Numbered from the stretch's first letter, positions 17,731 through 26,147 are shown. The stretch: DNA of 64,000 nt from Streptomyces sp. NBC_01717 (GCF_036248255.1 NZ_CP109178.1:4402001-4466000), one strand, 5' to 3'. Program-made: numbers and translations. The notes: generated by a model from the letters alone, not told the origin.

Positions 17731-19848
17731 TCAAGTGGCGGTTGCCCCTTCCTTGACGATGCGCCGGTGAAACACTCCAAGAGCGAGAAGGACAGCGCAG
17801 AATTCAATGACAACCAGCCCGCCGATAGCGCTCAGGTCCAACACGGTAATCTGGACGGGCGGGAAGGGGGAAGGAATACCTCGAGAGGTGAATTCCTTGA
17901 CGTCCTGATGCTGCTGCCACACCTGAATCGGCACCCACCAGGCAAGGAAAACTGCAACGAGACCTTCCACTGCGAGTACGAAACGGTGGGTTGCAGTGAA
18001 TCTCCAACCGCTGATGTGCTGTGCGAACACGGCCTGAGCATTCTTGCGTGAGTGAATTATGCAGACCCCGAAGCCGGTAATGAGGAGCACGGCCACGGAT
18101 GCAATGAGGTTGAAGAAAAGCAACCGAGCCTCGTTCACGGCTTCCCTCAGCCTCAGTGCAGCGTTCTGCCCCACTGGATTCACCGCTGCCACATAGGCTT
18201 GCAAACCATTTTTGTTTGCTTCAAGCGGTTTCAGGACGTCGCCAGGGTGAGGAAAGACGATCCCATCCTGCGTCGCGAAGGTGGTGTAGGCATCGTTGGT
18301 GAGGATATTCGAACCATTAGGGACCACGACGAGGACCGGATCGCGAAGCAAACTCCGATCATCGTCCGGAGTGTATGCGACATTGGGGCTTCGATCACCG
18401 GAGTTATACCCGAACACACGCTGACCGCTTTTGGCCTGGAGCGTCTCCACCTTGAGCCGCCGACGTACATCCGGATCCAGTCTGCCGAATACATCAGGGA
18501 CCGTCGCCCTGATGTCCGACGTATGGCGTCCTAGAGTTTCGGGGATGATCAGCCGAACCGAACCGGCTTGTGCGTCCCTCTTGCCGCGCGGCACTGGCAA
18601 GTACCGCTGCCCCTTCAGCCCGAAGACCGGTTGTTCGTCGAGGAAGTTTTCATTGACGATGAGCATCTCGCCCTTGGGCAGGCGAGCTTTCGAGGAGATG
18701 TTCTGGAGATCTTCGCGCCCGGCAACAATGATCTCGCCTGCCGCATCGGCTCGCCGCAGCCAGCGCCCCACCTGCGCGACCACCGGCTTCGAGTCGCCAC
18801 CCCAGCTGCCGTTGAGCCGGATGGTGACGGCATCACCCGCCTTGACATAGATGTCCTGGTTGTCCTGCCGTGCCATGACGTGCTGGCTCGCCAGTGTGAC
18901 GTCCATGGCAAAGCCAAGGGCAAGCAGCACCGCGGGGATGCGCACCAGGTACGTAGCGACGAACGCCGTTCTGGCAGGCAGCTCACCCTTGAGGGCTCGC
19001 AGCACACCCACCCTGAAGGTGAGAGCGAGCGCAGCAGCATGGGCAACCAGCACGAACAGGATGAGCAGGCCGGCGAGGCACGCAGCCACCAAAGTGAACA
19101 GACCCAGCCAGGCGAGACCGTTGTAGAGGCCGAGGATGCCCAGCACCGCAGCCCCGACAGCGCCTGCGGCCAAGGTCCAAAAGGTCGCCAGCTGCCTGAG
19201 ATCACGAGCAAGGAGATCCATGAAGGACTTGCCTTGCAGGCGTAGTACTCCATAGTTCTTGGCACCCAGCAGCACACTCGCGCCAGTCATGGTCACCGCA
19301 GCGAGAGCGACCACCCAGAAGGACCAGAGCAGATCATCGCCTGAGAAGAGAAGGGCCAGCTCGCTGTACGCAAGAGGATGCTGTGCACTTGCGCCCAAGC
19401 CTAGATCGGCGAACTCCGCCACCAACGCGTCTGCGGCTTCGGGCGATCCGAAGACGTAGTAGAAACCCCGTGGGTCACGCTGTCCGATCTCGACGATCGG
19501 ATGCACATGTGTGGTCACATGCCCGCTGAACGCCGGGTAGCCCTCCTTCAGCCATGACGCTGCCTCGGATTTCGAATCACCCGAGGCCAGATACAGGTGC
19601 CGGTGGCCATCCGGATTCTTCACATCGGGTAGCTCGCGAGCCACGGCCACCCCGTACTCATCCGAGAATGCGGCAATCGCCCGAACAACCTGAGCGCCGC
19701 TCACCGAATCGTCGGAGTCGGACACCCAGATCTGAGCCGAACTGCCCAGCACCAACTCCTCGTCCAGTCCTCGAACGAACAGAAAGGACATCATCGCCGA
19801 GAAGACCAACACGGCGGCATGGACGAACTTGATACCTCGGTGGAGCAT
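17731..19848 (-). CDS. Bacteriocin-associated membrane protein (DUF1430-like)
   Basis: A 705-residue permease-like protein with one N-terminal helix (about 8-27), four central helices between about 173 and 313, a large extracellular region to about 580, and three C-terminal helices. Size and topology match the bacteriocin-associated integral membrane (putative immunity) family that accompanies lactococcin-972-type bacteriocins. The bacteriocin gene lies immediately upstream and the ABC ATPase immediately downstream. The outer loop is predicted to be FtsX/MacB-like. The ATG follows AGGTG. The role is immunity and/or efflux together with the ATPase; which of these cannot be told from sequence. 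Confidence 0.85.
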   Translation of the reverse strand: MLHRGIKFVHAAVLVFSAMMSFLFVRGLDEELVLGSSAQIWVSDSDDSVSGAQVVRAIAAFSDEYGVAVARELPDVKNPDGHRHLYLASGDSKSEAASWLKEGYPAFSGHVTTHVHPIVEIGQRDPRGFYYVFGSPEAADALVAEFADLGLGASAQHPLAYSELALLFSGDDLLWSFWVVALAAVTMTGASVLLGAKNYGVLRLQGKSFMDLLARDLRQLATFWTLAAGAVGAAVLGILGLYNGLAWLGLFTLVAACLAGLLILFVLVAHAAALALTFRVGVLRALKGELPARTAFVATYLVRIPAVLLALGFAMDVTLASQHVMARQDNQDIYVKAGDAVTIRLNGSWGGDSKPVVAQVGRWLRRADAAGEIIVAGREDLQNISSKARLPKGEMLIVNENFLDEQPVFGLKGQRYLPVPRGKRDAQAGSVRLIIPETLGRHTSDIRATVPDVFGRLDPDVRRRLKVETLQAKSGQRVFGYNSGDRSPNVAYTPDDDRSLLRDPVLVVVPNGSNILTNDAYTTFATQDGIVFPHPGDVLKPLEANKNGLQAYVAAVNPVGQNAALRLREAVNEARLLFFNLIASVAVLLITGFGVCIIHSRKNAQAVFAQHISGWRFTATHRFVLAVEGLVAVFLAWWVPIQVWQQHQDVKEFTSRGIPSPFPPVQITVLDLSAIGGLVVIEFCAVLLALGVFHRRIVKEGATAT

Positions 19849-19907
19849 CAGTCACCTAGGCTCGGGCACTCCGGGAGCGCGCATTTCACGATAATTGAAT
19901 GTAAAGA

Positions 19908-19944
19908 CCTGGCTGCGGGGCGAAAGAACAATCCCGCAGCCAGG
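19908..19944 (-). terminator. Hairpin between bacteriocin gene and transporter genes
   Basis: Twelve-base perfect arms (CCTGGCTGCGGG and complement) enclose a 13-base loop. In the transcription direction a TCTTTACATTC stretch follows the stem. It lies 38 bases after the bacteriocin stop and 59 bases before the membrane-protein start. It probably reduces read-through so that far more precursor than transporter is made. Confidence 0.65.
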
Positions 19945-19982
19945 AGCAGCAGCTCAGGATTCAGCGCCGCGTGTACCAGGCA

Positions 19983-20273
19983 TTAGCACGCCGGGTCGTA
20001 GTACGCCTTACTGACCGTCAGAGCCTTCTCCGCCGACGCCTTGGACCACAGCTTCTCCTTGGTGCAACCGCTCTTCGCCCAGTACTTTCCCTCGACTGAC
20101 GAGGCGTGGTAATTGTCCTTGTGATAGTAGTTCGAGTACACGTAGTCGCCGCCAACGGCGTGACTCCATCTGCCGCCACCAGCGTCTTCGGAGACGGCCA
20201 GTGCGGGAGCCGCAGCGGCCACGATTATGAGGCTCGCGGCAGCAACAGTCTTAATTCCGTTCATCATCTTCAT
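19983..20273 (-). CDS. Lactococcin 972 family bacteriocin precursor
   Basis: A 96-residue precursor. Residues 1-26 (MKMMNGIKTVAAASLIIVAA...ALA) are a Sec signal peptide ending in ALA. The predicted mature peptide has 70 residues and carries the lactococcin-972 hallmarks: GGGRWSHAVGGDYVYSNYYH near its start, then aromatic and basic stretches. It differs from classical lactococcin 972 by two cysteines, at mature positions 44 (SGCTKEKLW) and 70 (the last residue), which could form a disulfide. The ATG is preceded by GAGAG six bases upstream; a longer frame of 65 more codons is not signal-like. The family blocks septum or cell-wall synthesis (lipid II) in related Gram-positive bacteria; activity here is inferred. 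Downstream genes encode its membrane partner and ATPase. Confidence 0.88.
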   Translation of the reverse strand: MKMMNGIKTVAAASLIIVAAAAPALAVSEDAGGGRWSHAVGGDYVYSNYYHKDNYHASSVEGKYWAKSGCTKEKLWSKASAEKALTVSKAYYDPAC

Positions 20274-20590
20274 AATTGACTCTCTTTCGCATTTCGGTCT
20301 GGCTGGAATTTTCATCTCAGAGCACATCACAGAGATGACCGATAGGTCCCCTGCCCTCTGAAAGATATTGCTATCGATCGGCATCTTGCCAGACATTTTC
20401 CGCCTTAGCAGTTGTGTGCCGCCAAGTGCATCAGGAATGGCCGGCTCGCCCGGCGCCCGGCGCCCCACGCTGGGGAGAACCGCTCAGAGCTCACCCCGAG
20501 GGCCCTTTCCACATGGATTGCCGACCTCCGCGCGATGTGCGGTAATTTTGCTACGGCGTTCCGCCAAAAGGACGGACCGCGAGAAACAAC
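20274..20590. other. Upstream region of the bacteriocin gene
   Basis: There is no gene in these 317 bases. The half nearest the bacteriocin gene is A+T rich for this genome and should contain its promoter. I could not settle on one -10/-35 pair. The other half is G+C rich and follows the stop of the unrecognised minus-strand gene. Confidence 0.5.
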
Positions 20591-20947
20591 TCAGGCAGCA
20601 ACCCATGGAACGGGACAGATATGGGGGGCCATGCCTTCCGGGCACAAAGCCTTGATCACTGCCTTACGGATTGACCGCCATGTCCTCAGAGAGCACACCA
20701 AATGGACGCACAGCTCGACCGGTTCCCGGGCGCCGCTGCTCTGGCCGGGATGCTCCGAGGCCCACTGTTCCGCCAGAAATTCGTACGCGTCAGCGGTCTT
20801 CAGTTCGCTCCCGAAAACCGTGTGTGCGGCCCTCACTCCGACGATCCGGGCGCTGCGGAAAGCGACGGCCTCCTCAACGAGCTGTCTGGCCCGGGCCAGC
20901 CCTTGCTCATCTGCGTACAGGCCGAAGTTCAGCGTGCGCGTCCTCAT
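20591..20947 (-). CDS. Unrecognised small protein paired with a secreted peptide
   Basis: A 118-residue protein with no signal peptide and no membrane segment. The N-terminal 70 residues look like a compact alpha/beta soluble domain (LNFGLYADEQGLARARQLVEEAVAF). The C-terminal part holds four cysteines. AAGGG stands eight bases before the ATG, and the gene starts only four bases after the stop of the secreted peptide gene, so the two are translationally linked. By analogy with toxin/immunity or peptide/modifier pairs it could protect against or act on the peptide, but nothing in the sequence proves that. I do not recognise the family. Confidence 0.6.
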   Translation of the reverse strand: MRTRTLNFGLYADEQGLARARQLVEEAVAFRSARIVGVRAAHTVFGSELKTADAYEFLAEQWASEHPGQSSGAREPVELCVHLVCSLRTWRSIRKAVIKALCPEGMAPHICPVPWVAA

Positions 20948-20951
20948 TGCG

Positions 20952-21236
20952 TCAGCCCTTCACGATCTTCTTCTTGTCACAGTGCTTTGCGCGGTAGCCC
21001 TGGGGCATCTGGTCGTTGGCGTCCTTGAGAGCCGCCTTCCACGCGTCCGGCTGTGTCTTGGCCCAGCCGTGCCCGTTGAAATATCCATGGGCGGAGCTGT
21101 CTGAGATGCGCCACTTAACGCACTGCACGGTCGCATTCCATCCCCCTGCCGCCTGCGCGGGTGCGGCAACTCCAAAGGCGAGCGCAGCCGATATAGCAGC
21201 GGTGACGAGGCGGGAGACCGAAAGCATCTTGCGCAT
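20952..21236 (-). CDS. Small secreted peptide with two cysteines
   Basis: A 94-residue precursor with a clear signal peptide (MRKMLSVSRLVTAAISAALA...AQA, cleaved at about residue 29). The mature part is about 65 residues, rich in W, K, H and A, with two cysteines at positions 39 and 86 of the precursor. GGAG precedes the ATG by eight bases. It stands directly upstream of the bacteriocin cluster, on the same strand and of similar size and design, though I see no lactococcin-972 signature. It may be a second secreted antimicrobial or signalling peptide. I do not recognise the family. Confidence 0.65.
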   Translation of the reverse strand: MRKMLSVSRLVTAAISAALAFGVAAPAQAAGGWNATVQCVKWRISDSSAHGYFNGHGWAKTQPDAWKAALKDANDQMPQGYRAKHCDKKKIVKG

Positions 21237-22403
21237 GTGTGTTTCTCCAGGAGCTCGACGTGCCAAATGGCAGGGGGCGGTTACGTTGCTGTGGCCCACA
21301 CCTGCCCTGCTACTGCTAGGCACGTCAGATAGCGCCTCGGCCGCACAGGCCAGGCGAAATCTGAGAGTTGGTCCCCCTACCCCCTGGGTTTCACCCGCTG
21401 TCGGAGGTCAGCCGACCGGGTGAGCATGCCAAAACCTACGGGACGTGAAGGCCATTTATCAAGCGATCACCAATATTTGAATTCTCAACCTCGTTCCACG
21501 CAAGCGGACTTGGGTGTCCTCCCTGCGTAGGTAGTGCAATCTGCAACGAATTGATGGTTCATCACTCTGCACTCCTTCCGGCCAGGGGATCGACGTGATC
21601 GCCCTGTTCGGCGAACTTCCTTCCGCCGTAAGCGTGAACAACGGGGCTTGCTGTCCTGCTCATTCATCCCGACCCGTAGATTGGTGCAGCCCTACGCCAG
21701 GTGGCACCCGCCGGCACCGGCGGCTGACCCGCGTTCGGATTCCTTGGCCGCCGGGTGTGGCGGACGTCCTGGCAGTGTGTGAGCGGTGGCCCTGCCGGCC
21801 AGAGGCCGCTCTGCAGAGTCGGGGACCGCCGCGTGTACATCGCCGGCCAGGCTTCGGCGGGCCTACCAGGGTCTGATCGGCGGCGAAGCCCGATTCTCCC
21901 TTGTGGCCGTGCTCGGCGGCGGTCTCCTGGAGACGGACGTGTTCCTCGCCGATGAAGCCCAAGGAGCCAACGCAGTGGGTGCGCTTGTCACCGGTGAAGC
22001 GGCGGCTGGTGGGCTGTGCGCTCCTCACGGCGGGCTCGCCGGCAGCGCGCACGCGGCAGGAGGATCTCGTACTCGGTGGTGTGGAGCCGGTCCGGGTCGG
22101 GGCCTCCCTCGGCCACGTCCTTCTGGTCCGGCGCCCCTAGCGCTGGGCCCGCTCCGCCACTCCCCGGGCGGAGATCCCGAGTACCGGCCATGAGTCGGAC
22201 TCCGGGTACTACCGGCTCCACCCCCGCCGTGGAAGTCCGCATCGGCCCGGCAAATGCCGAGAAGCAGCATCGACAACCCCGCTCGAGCCGGTGTGCCGGG
22301 GCGACGCCAGCGGCGTTGTCGGCGTCGACTGGGTTGGATGACGGAGCGCCTGGGTTCACTGTCAAAGGACACCCAGGTGCACGGGTCCCGGTCCGGGCCT
22401 GGC
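21237..22403. other. Long gene-poor stretch, probable decayed accessory DNA
   Basis: No complete gene is supported across 1167 bases. The minus strand has protein-like scraps broken by stops and frame changes: GDKRTHCVGSLGFIGEEHV with HGHKGESGFAADQTL at about 21850-22000, and TTEYEILLPRA at about 22060-22090 in another frame. These may belong to one decayed gene. The left part (21240-21640) is A+T richer and shows nothing convincing. The position between a bacteriocin island and an integrase remnant fits decay of imported DNA. Confidence 0.45.
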
Positions 22404-23828
22404 TTAGTCGAGCAGCGTCTCCCCGAGCCGTGATCCGCTCGCGAGGCCGAAGTCGGCGGAGCTGAGGGACTTGGAACCGGAGCCGGTGAGGCCAGACGAA
22501 CTACCCGGCAGGGTCCACAGGCCTCCGCTGCGGTCGTTCTCAAAGGAGGCGGTCACCGCCAGGTCGGCCTTGCCGTTGTTGTTGTAATCGGCGAGCCGGA
22601 CCTGGGCGCCGAAGAGGTCATCGGTCTCGGCGACGCCCGGAACGCCAGCGGTGTCCTGGGAAATGCGCACGACTCCGGACTGCGAGACACCAGAGGCGGA
22701 GCCGCGGAACACTGTCACGTCGCCGGCGTTCTTCAGGTCGCCGAGCCATTCGCCATTGGCGCCGACCACCAGTTCGGCCTTGCCGTCGCCGGTGATGTCG
22801 CCGATGGCTACCGAGGATCCCCAGTTGTCGCCGTCCTCGTCGGCGCCGGGGACACCGGTGCTGTTCTGGTGCAAGGTCACCGGGTCGCCGAAGCCCGTCC
22901 GGCTGCCGTACCGGACGGTCACGTAACCGGAGCCGTTGCTCGGGTCGTCGACGTAGTAGGAGTCGGGCCAGGTGAGGGAGGTGGCCATGTCGTCGAAGCC
23001 GTCGCCGTTGATGTCGCCGAGGGCGACCGCGGTGCTGCCGTCGTCCACGCGCTGTATGCGGTTCGGCCGGCCTTCCTGGCCTGTGTAGATGTCGGTGCCC
23101 GGGCGTCCGGTGCCGGGATCGCCGGTCACGGCCAAGTCATCCTTGCCGTCTCCGTTGACGTCGCCCACGGCTGCTTCCCAGTTGCGGAGCTGGGCACCCG
23201 GGACCGTCATGGTGTAGGCGGAGGTTGTCTGGCTCGCCCGGGAGTAGCCGCCCTTGTATAGGACGACCGCGTCCGGCTCGATTACGGCGAGGTCCGCGCC
23301 GCTGTCACCAGTGAAGTCCCCCACCGCCACGTCCAAGCCATGACTCTGCCACTGGTGTGGGTTGTCCACCGTGGTCGTGGTGCTGCTGGTGAACGGCTTG
23401 GTGCCGCCCCAGAGGATGGTCACGCTGCCCTGGCCCTCGTTGCTGGCCACATCCTCACCGTCGGCGCCCACGACGAGGTCCGCGTATCCGTCCGCGTCCA
23501 GGTCTCCGCTGGCGATCGACATACCGAAGCGGTCGCCGTCCTCCGGCGTCCCCGGAACCCCGGTCGAACTCTGGTTGAGCCCGACCCGCTTGGTGGTCAG
23601 ACCGGTTGCGGAGCCGAAAGTCACGATCACGCCGCCCGCGGCCGGGGCCCCGTTGATGGTCTTGTACGGCATGCCGATCGCGAGGTCCCGGTGTCCGTCG
23701 CCATTGAAGTCGTCGGCGTATTTGGCGGGGGCGGCGGACGCCGGTGCCGCGGTTACAGCGGTGAACAGGCCACCAGCCAGCGCGGTTACGGTCGCGGCGG
23801 CGACAACGGTGCGGAAGGGCAGGGACAT
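22404..23828 (-). CDS. Secreted FG-GAP / VCBS repeat protein
   Basis: A 474-residue exported protein. The signal peptide (residues about 1-32, ending ASA) is followed by seven or so integrin-alpha-like FG-GAP beta-propeller repeats with calcium-binding DXDXDGXXD loops (DDFNGDGHRDLAIG, GDLDADGYADLVVG, GDVNGDGKDDLAVT, GDINGDGFDDMATS, GDITGDGKAELVVG). The repeats GSxTGLT and QxSTGVPGxxEDGDxFG recur. Such proteins are common in Streptomyces and are thought to bind surfaces or polysaccharides. No enzymatic domain is visible. The gene is monocistronic. Confidence 0.88.
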   Translation of the reverse strand: MSLPFRTVVAAATVTALAGGLFTAVTAAPASAAPAKYADDFNGDGHRDLAIGMPYKTINGAPAAGGVIVTFGSATGLTTKRVGLNQSSTGVPGTPEDGDRFGMSIASGDLDADGYADLVVGADGEDVASNEGQGSVTILWGGTKPFTSSTTTTVDNPHQWQSHGLDVAVGDFTGDSGADLAVIEPDAVVLYKGGYSRASQTTSAYTMTVPGAQLRNWEAAVGDVNGDGKDDLAVTGDPGTGRPGTDIYTGQEGRPNRIQRVDDGSTAVALGDINGDGFDDMATSLTWPDSYYVDDPSNGSGYVTVRYGSRTGFGDPVTLHQNSTGVPGADEDGDNWGSSVAIGDITGDGKAELVVGANGEWLGDLKNAGDVTVFRGSASGVSQSGVVRISQDTAGVPGVAETDDLFGAQVRLADYNNNGKADLAVTASFENDRSGGLWTLPGSSSGLTGSGSKSLSSADFGLASGSRLGETLLD

Positions 23829-23881
23829 GACGGTCTTCTCCTTGGAGCAGTGCCGGGCGGTGCCGTAGACGAGCCAAGGGG

Positions 23882-24172
23882 TTGAAGGGTTGTACGAGAC
23901 AGGGAGTACGTTTGCGCAACCTGACCGACGCGTCCGATTCCGCCGCCTTTGGGTCCGCGTCTATGGGCTCCCCTCACATTCCGCCCAGGCTGTCGGCTGA
24001 CAATCCGGAGGGGACCGAGATCAGAGACCTTGTGGCGCGGGACACGCACAAGGGAGGCCCCAAGAAGCAGCTGCGCGAGCTGCGGCTCGTCCTCGGATGG
24101 GACATCGTCTCGCACCGGACCAAGGAGAACGGCGTCACCGCGGTGACCGATGAACGGCAGCGCCTGATCTAG
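23882..24172 (+). pseudogene. Remnant of an unrecognised mobile-element gene
   Basis: The 96-codon frame ends in an internal TAG, after which protein-like sequence continues in the same frame for about 10 codons (WLEADFAALRRR). The segment EIRDLVARDTHKGGPKKQLRELRLVLGW reads like a genuine soluble protein. The start region is not gene-like. It abuts the broken integrase and is probably part of the same decayed element. Confidence 0.4.
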
Positions 24173-24239
24173 TGGCTCGAGGCCGACTTCGCGGCCCTGC
24201 GCAGAAGAGCACCAACCCGGTACACCGATCCCGCCCGCC

Positions 24240-24630
24240 TTCATTCCCTACCTGATCGCGCACAAGGCACAGCAGGACGAACTACGGGAGGCAGCCGGCG
24301 AACTCTGGCAGGAGCACCAGGCCGTGTTCACCTGGGCCGACGGCCGAGGCGGGCATCGGTGACCGTCGCCTCTACGACGGGAGCCGCCACACGGCTGGCA
24401 CGATCCTGAACGAGCTGGTCGTGGACATGCCCACGATCATGGAGATCCTTCGGCACACCCAGATCAGTCAGACGCGTCGCTACGTCAAGGGCCGCTCGCA
24501 TCTCTCGAAGGACGCCATGCGTCGCATGGGAGACGCCTTCCTACCCGCTCCGGAACCGGCGCCTGAGCCCGCGACTGAGACTGAGAACCGCCGCGCGGCC
24601 CGCTCCCGCGCCCGCCGCCGCATCCGCTGA
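24240..24630 (+). pseudogene. Broken tyrosine integrase next to tRNA-Thr
   Basis: Two pieces of a site-specific tyrosine recombinase lie in different frames. The first (24240-24359) reads FIPYLIAHKAQQDELREAAGELWQEHQAVFTWADGR, a central integrase segment. The second (about 24343-24630) reads EAGIGDRRLYDGSRHTAGTILNEL...MPTIMEILRHTQISQTRRYVKG, which has the box II R and H and the nucleophile tyrosine (TRRY). An internal deletion with a frame change joins them near 24343, and the N-terminal half is missing. The gene lies 45 bases from the 3' end of a tRNA, the classic layout of an integrated element. Confidence 0.8.
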
Positions 24631-24636
24631 CGACAA

Positions 24637-24669
24637 AAGCCCAGGTCAGAGCACATCTGACCTGGGCTT
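24637..24669. terminator. 14-bp hairpin between tRNA-Thr and integrase remnant
   Basis: Perfect 14-base arms (AAGCCCAGGTCAGA and its complement) with a five-base loop lie seven bases beyond the tRNA 3' end. On the minus strand it terminates the tRNA transcript, and on the plus strand it would end the integrase frame. It is flanked by A and T runs. Confidence 0.75.
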
Positions 24670-24675
24670 CACCTG

Positions 24676-24749
24676 AGCCCCCTGTCGGATTCGAACCGAC
24701 GACCTACGCATTACAAGTGCGTTGCTCTGGCCAGCTGAGCTAAGGAGGC
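24676..24749 (-). tRNA. tRNA-Thr (anticodon TGT)
   Basis: A 74-base cloverleaf read on the minus strand. The acceptor stem is GCCTCCT/AGGGGGC with one T-G wobble, the D arm begins AGCTCAG, the anticodon loop is CTTGTAA with anticodon TGT, and the T arm contains GGTTCGAATCC. The discriminator base is T and CCA is not encoded. The 3' half faces the integrase remnant. Confidence 0.95.
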
Positions 24750-24921
24750 AACGCGCACGCCAAAGCCGCGCGCGCAAGTTCCCACACTCTACACAGCGGC
24801 CCACCTCCTGATCCACGACGTTCTTCCGCACCCGTGACCAGCCGGAAGTGCGAGATATCCGTCCCCCTCGAACTACTGACAGATTCTTAATGGCCAGGTA
24901 GCGTCGCTAAGGGTTCACTCA

Positions 24922-24937
24922 AGTGGACCAGACCACT
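24922..24937. promoter_or_regulatory. DasR-like operator (dre) upstream of msiK
   Basis: AGTGGACCAGACCACT matches the palindromic dre consensus AGTGGTCTAGACCACT at 14 of 16 positions, with an intact right half. It lies 52 bases before the msiK start. DasR is the GntR-type N-acetylglucosamine-responsive regulator of Streptomyces, and MsiK energises the chitobiose importer, so the site makes biological sense. Binding is inferred. Confidence 0.6.
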
Positions 24938-24989
24938 CCCTTACTCGGATCGTCCGGCACGTTCCTGCCGGTGGAGGAGAAGATTCAGC

Positions 24990-26126
24990 ATGGCCAGTGT
25001 CACGTTCGACAAGGCGTCCCGCGTCTACCCCGGCTCCACCAAGCCCGCCGTGGACCAGCTGGAGATCGACATCGCGGACGGTGAGTTCCTCGTCCTCGTC
25101 GGTCCTTCCGGTTGTGGCAAGTCGACCTCCCTGCGCATGCTCGCGGGTCTCGAGGACGTCAACGGCGGCGCGATCCGCATCGGTGACCGCGACGTCACGC
25201 ACCTGCCGCCGAAGGACCGGGACATCGCCATGGTGTTCCAGAACTACGCGCTCTACCCGCACATGTCCGTCGCGGACAACATGGGCTTCGCGCTGAAGAT
25301 CGCCGGTATCAACAAGACCGAGATCCGGGCGAAGGTCGAAGAGGCCGCCAAGATGCTCGACCTCACCGACTACCTGGACCGCAAGCCGAAGGCGCTCTCC
25401 GGTGGTCAGCGTCAGCGTGTCGCGATGGGCCGCGCCATCGTGCGTGAGCCGCAGGTCTTCCTCATGGACGAGCCGCTGTCGAACCTCGACGCCAAGCTCC
25501 GTGTCTCCACCCGTACGCAGATCGCGTCGCTCCAGCGCCGCCTCGGCATCACGACCGTGTACGTCACGCACGACCAGGTCGAGGCCCTCACCATGGGTGA
25601 CCGCGTCGCGGTCCTCAAGGACGGTCTGCTGCAGCAGGTCGACTCGCCGCGCAACATGTACGACCGCCCGGCCAACCTCTTCGTCGCCGGCTTCATCGGC
25701 TCCCCGGCCATGAACCTGGTCGAGGTCCCGATCACCGACGGTGGCGTGAAGTTCGGCAACAGCGTCGTCCCGGTCTCCCGCGAGGCGCTCACCGCCGCCG
25801 CGGACAAGGGTGACACCACGGTCACGGTCGGCATCCGCCCGGAGCACTTCGACATCGTCGAGCACGGTGGCGCCGCCGCCAAGTCGCTCTCCAAGGACAG
25901 CGCCGACGCCCCGGCCGGCCTGGCCGTCTCGGTCAACGTCGTCGAGGAGCTCGGCGCCGACGGCTTCGTCTACGGCTCCGCGCAGGTCGGCGGTGCGGAC
26001 AAGGACCTCGTCGTCCGCGTCGGCGGCCGCGCCGTGCCGGAGAAGGGCACCAAGCTGCACGTCGTGCCGCGCCCGGACGAGCTGCACGTCTTCTCGACCT
26101 CGACGGGCGAGCGTCTCGTCGGCTGA
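24990..26126 (+). CDS. msiK: Multiple sugar import ATPase MsiK
   Basis: A 378-residue CUT1-type ABC ATPase, with Walker A GPSGCGKST (about 38-46), signature LSGGQRQR, Walker B VFLMDEPLSNLD and the H-loop THD. A C-terminal TOBE/regulatory region (about 240-378) follows (GIRPEHFDIV). Length and sequence are those of Streptomyces MsiK, which serves several sugar importers (cellobiose, maltose, chitobiose, xylobiose) in trans. It stands alone without permease genes, as expected for a shared ATPase. GGAGGAG precedes the ATG. A DasR-like site lies upstream and a strong terminator downstream. Confidence 0.95.
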   Translation: MASVTFDKASRVYPGSTKPAVDQLEIDIADGEFLVLVGPSGCGKSTSLRMLAGLEDVNGGAIRIGDRDVTHLPPKDRDIAMVFQNYALYPHMSVADNMGFALKIAGINKTEIRAKVEEAAKMLDLTDYLDRKPKALSGGQRQRVAMGRAIVREPQVFLMDEPLSNLDAKLRVSTRTQIASLQRRLGITTVYVTHDQVEALTMGDRVAVLKDGLLQQVDSPRNMYDRPANLFVAGFIGSPAMNLVEVPITDGGVKFGNSVVPVSREALTAAADKGDTTVTVGIRPEHFDIVEHGGAAAKSLSKDSADAPAGLAVSVNVVEELGADGFVYGSAQVGGADKDLVVRVGGRAVPEKGTKLHVVPRPDELHVFSTSTGERLVG

Positions 26127-26147
26127 CGTCGCGCACAACGCCGTACG

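Noticed and set aside
23882..24172. An intact small gene upstream of the integrase remnant
   Set aside because: Protein-like sequence continues past the internal stop, so it is treated as a remnant.
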